A DNA stretch of 64,000 nucleotides from Cherax quadricarinatus (taxonomy: Eukaryota > Arthropoda > Malacostraca > Decapoda > Parastacidae), in the NCBI RefSeq assembly GCF_038502225.1, contig NC_091312.1:32664955-32728954 (forward strand), written 5' to 3'. The stretch's first letter is position 1. Each line of letters begins with the position of its first letter. Positions 63,701-64,000 of this stretch are shown in pieces. The notes beneath the pieces were generated by a model. The model was given only the letters and a program-made list of their open reading frames with translations, made no database searches and was not told the origin of the DNA. The translations under genes and the position numbers were made by a program.

Positions 63701-64000
63701 CTACAACTACGCTGCTGATCCCGACAACTACGCAACTAACCCTGACAACTACGCTGCTGACCCTGACAACTACACTGCTGACCCTGACAACTACACTGCT
63801 GACCCAGGCATCTACGTTTCTGACCCCGACAACTACACAGATGACCCCGATAACTACGCTTCTGACCCCGACAACTACGCTGCTTATCCTGACAACTACA
63901 CCGCTGACCCCGACAGCTATGCTACTGACCCCGAGAACTACACAGCTGACCCCGACAACTACACTGCTGACCCCTACAACTACTCTCCTTACCCCAACAA
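48794..64000. repeat. 21-bp satellite array, truncated by the window edge
   Basis: About 15.2 kb (roughly 720 units) with core GACCCCGACAACTACAC plus TGCT. The left third is homogeneous, varying mainly between TATAC/TACAC, AACAACAC/AACTACAC and CCAC/CCCC. From about 56,300 the units diversify (CTACGCT, CCCGAGAAC, CCCAACAAC, CTTACC, CTGCAC). A marker block with GACATCTGCACAGCTGATCC recurs at 51828, 53193 and 55920, and in a CTACACAG form near 57130, 59123, 59661 and 60421. Open frames exist on both strands (TLLTPTT, ADPDNYT, VVVGVSS, SCRGQQC repeats), but indels switch between them and stops appear, so coding is not supported. Confidence 0.97.

Overview
This window looks like a gene-poor, repeat-dominated stretch of eukaryotic nuclear DNA. 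A decapod crustacean (crayfish or lobster type) is the best guess. That rests on recognising, from general knowledge, the CR1-like LINE tails ending in GGTGAGTACACACAC, the Penelope-like elements (PLEs) and the tRNA-derived SINEs; no search was run. I see no convincing host protein-coding gene. Coordinates were read by eye, and repeat boundaries may be off by a few bases.

Layout: 1-2012 is a 16-bp minisatellite. 2013-3330 is AT-rich spacer with a MITE-like element and a LINE 3' scrap. 3330-31512 is a 27-bp satellite interrupted by two nearly identical Penelope-like elements (14580-16710 and 24302-26430). 31513-39784 is a retroelement cluster: a solo PLE terminus, then three CR1-like LINE copies joined head to tail through (CA)n tracts, with the middle copy split by a third PLE. 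39785-44172 holds an AT microsatellite, a 309-bp palindromic PLE derivative and degraded LINE relics. 44173-47646 is a 24-bp satellite split by a minus-strand, 5'-truncated LINE. 47647-48793 is spacer with microsatellites and two SINE relics. 48794-64000 is a 21-bp satellite running off the right edge.

The very long open frames over the 27-, 24- and 21-bp arrays are a consequence of unit lengths divisible by three with few stops in any frame. The peptide register changes inside single open frames, so none is treated as a gene. The real coding material is retroelement: one nearly intact LINE ORF2 (endonuclease plus reverse transcriptase, one TGA), several decayed LINE copies, and PLE fragments carrying the C-terminal part of the reverse transcriptase and a GIY-YIG endonuclease.

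The most interesting signal is a set of hammerhead-ribozyme-like motifs at the ends of every PLE-related insertion. Stem I, stem II and the core 3-8 position all covary between families (C-G, G-C, U-A), which argues for a selected RNA fold. All copies share one extra A after the core CUGAUGA-type segment. The same insertions have precise 12-13 bp target-site duplications. The two large PLE copies share the same duplication, so one of them arose by segmental duplication of the satellite.
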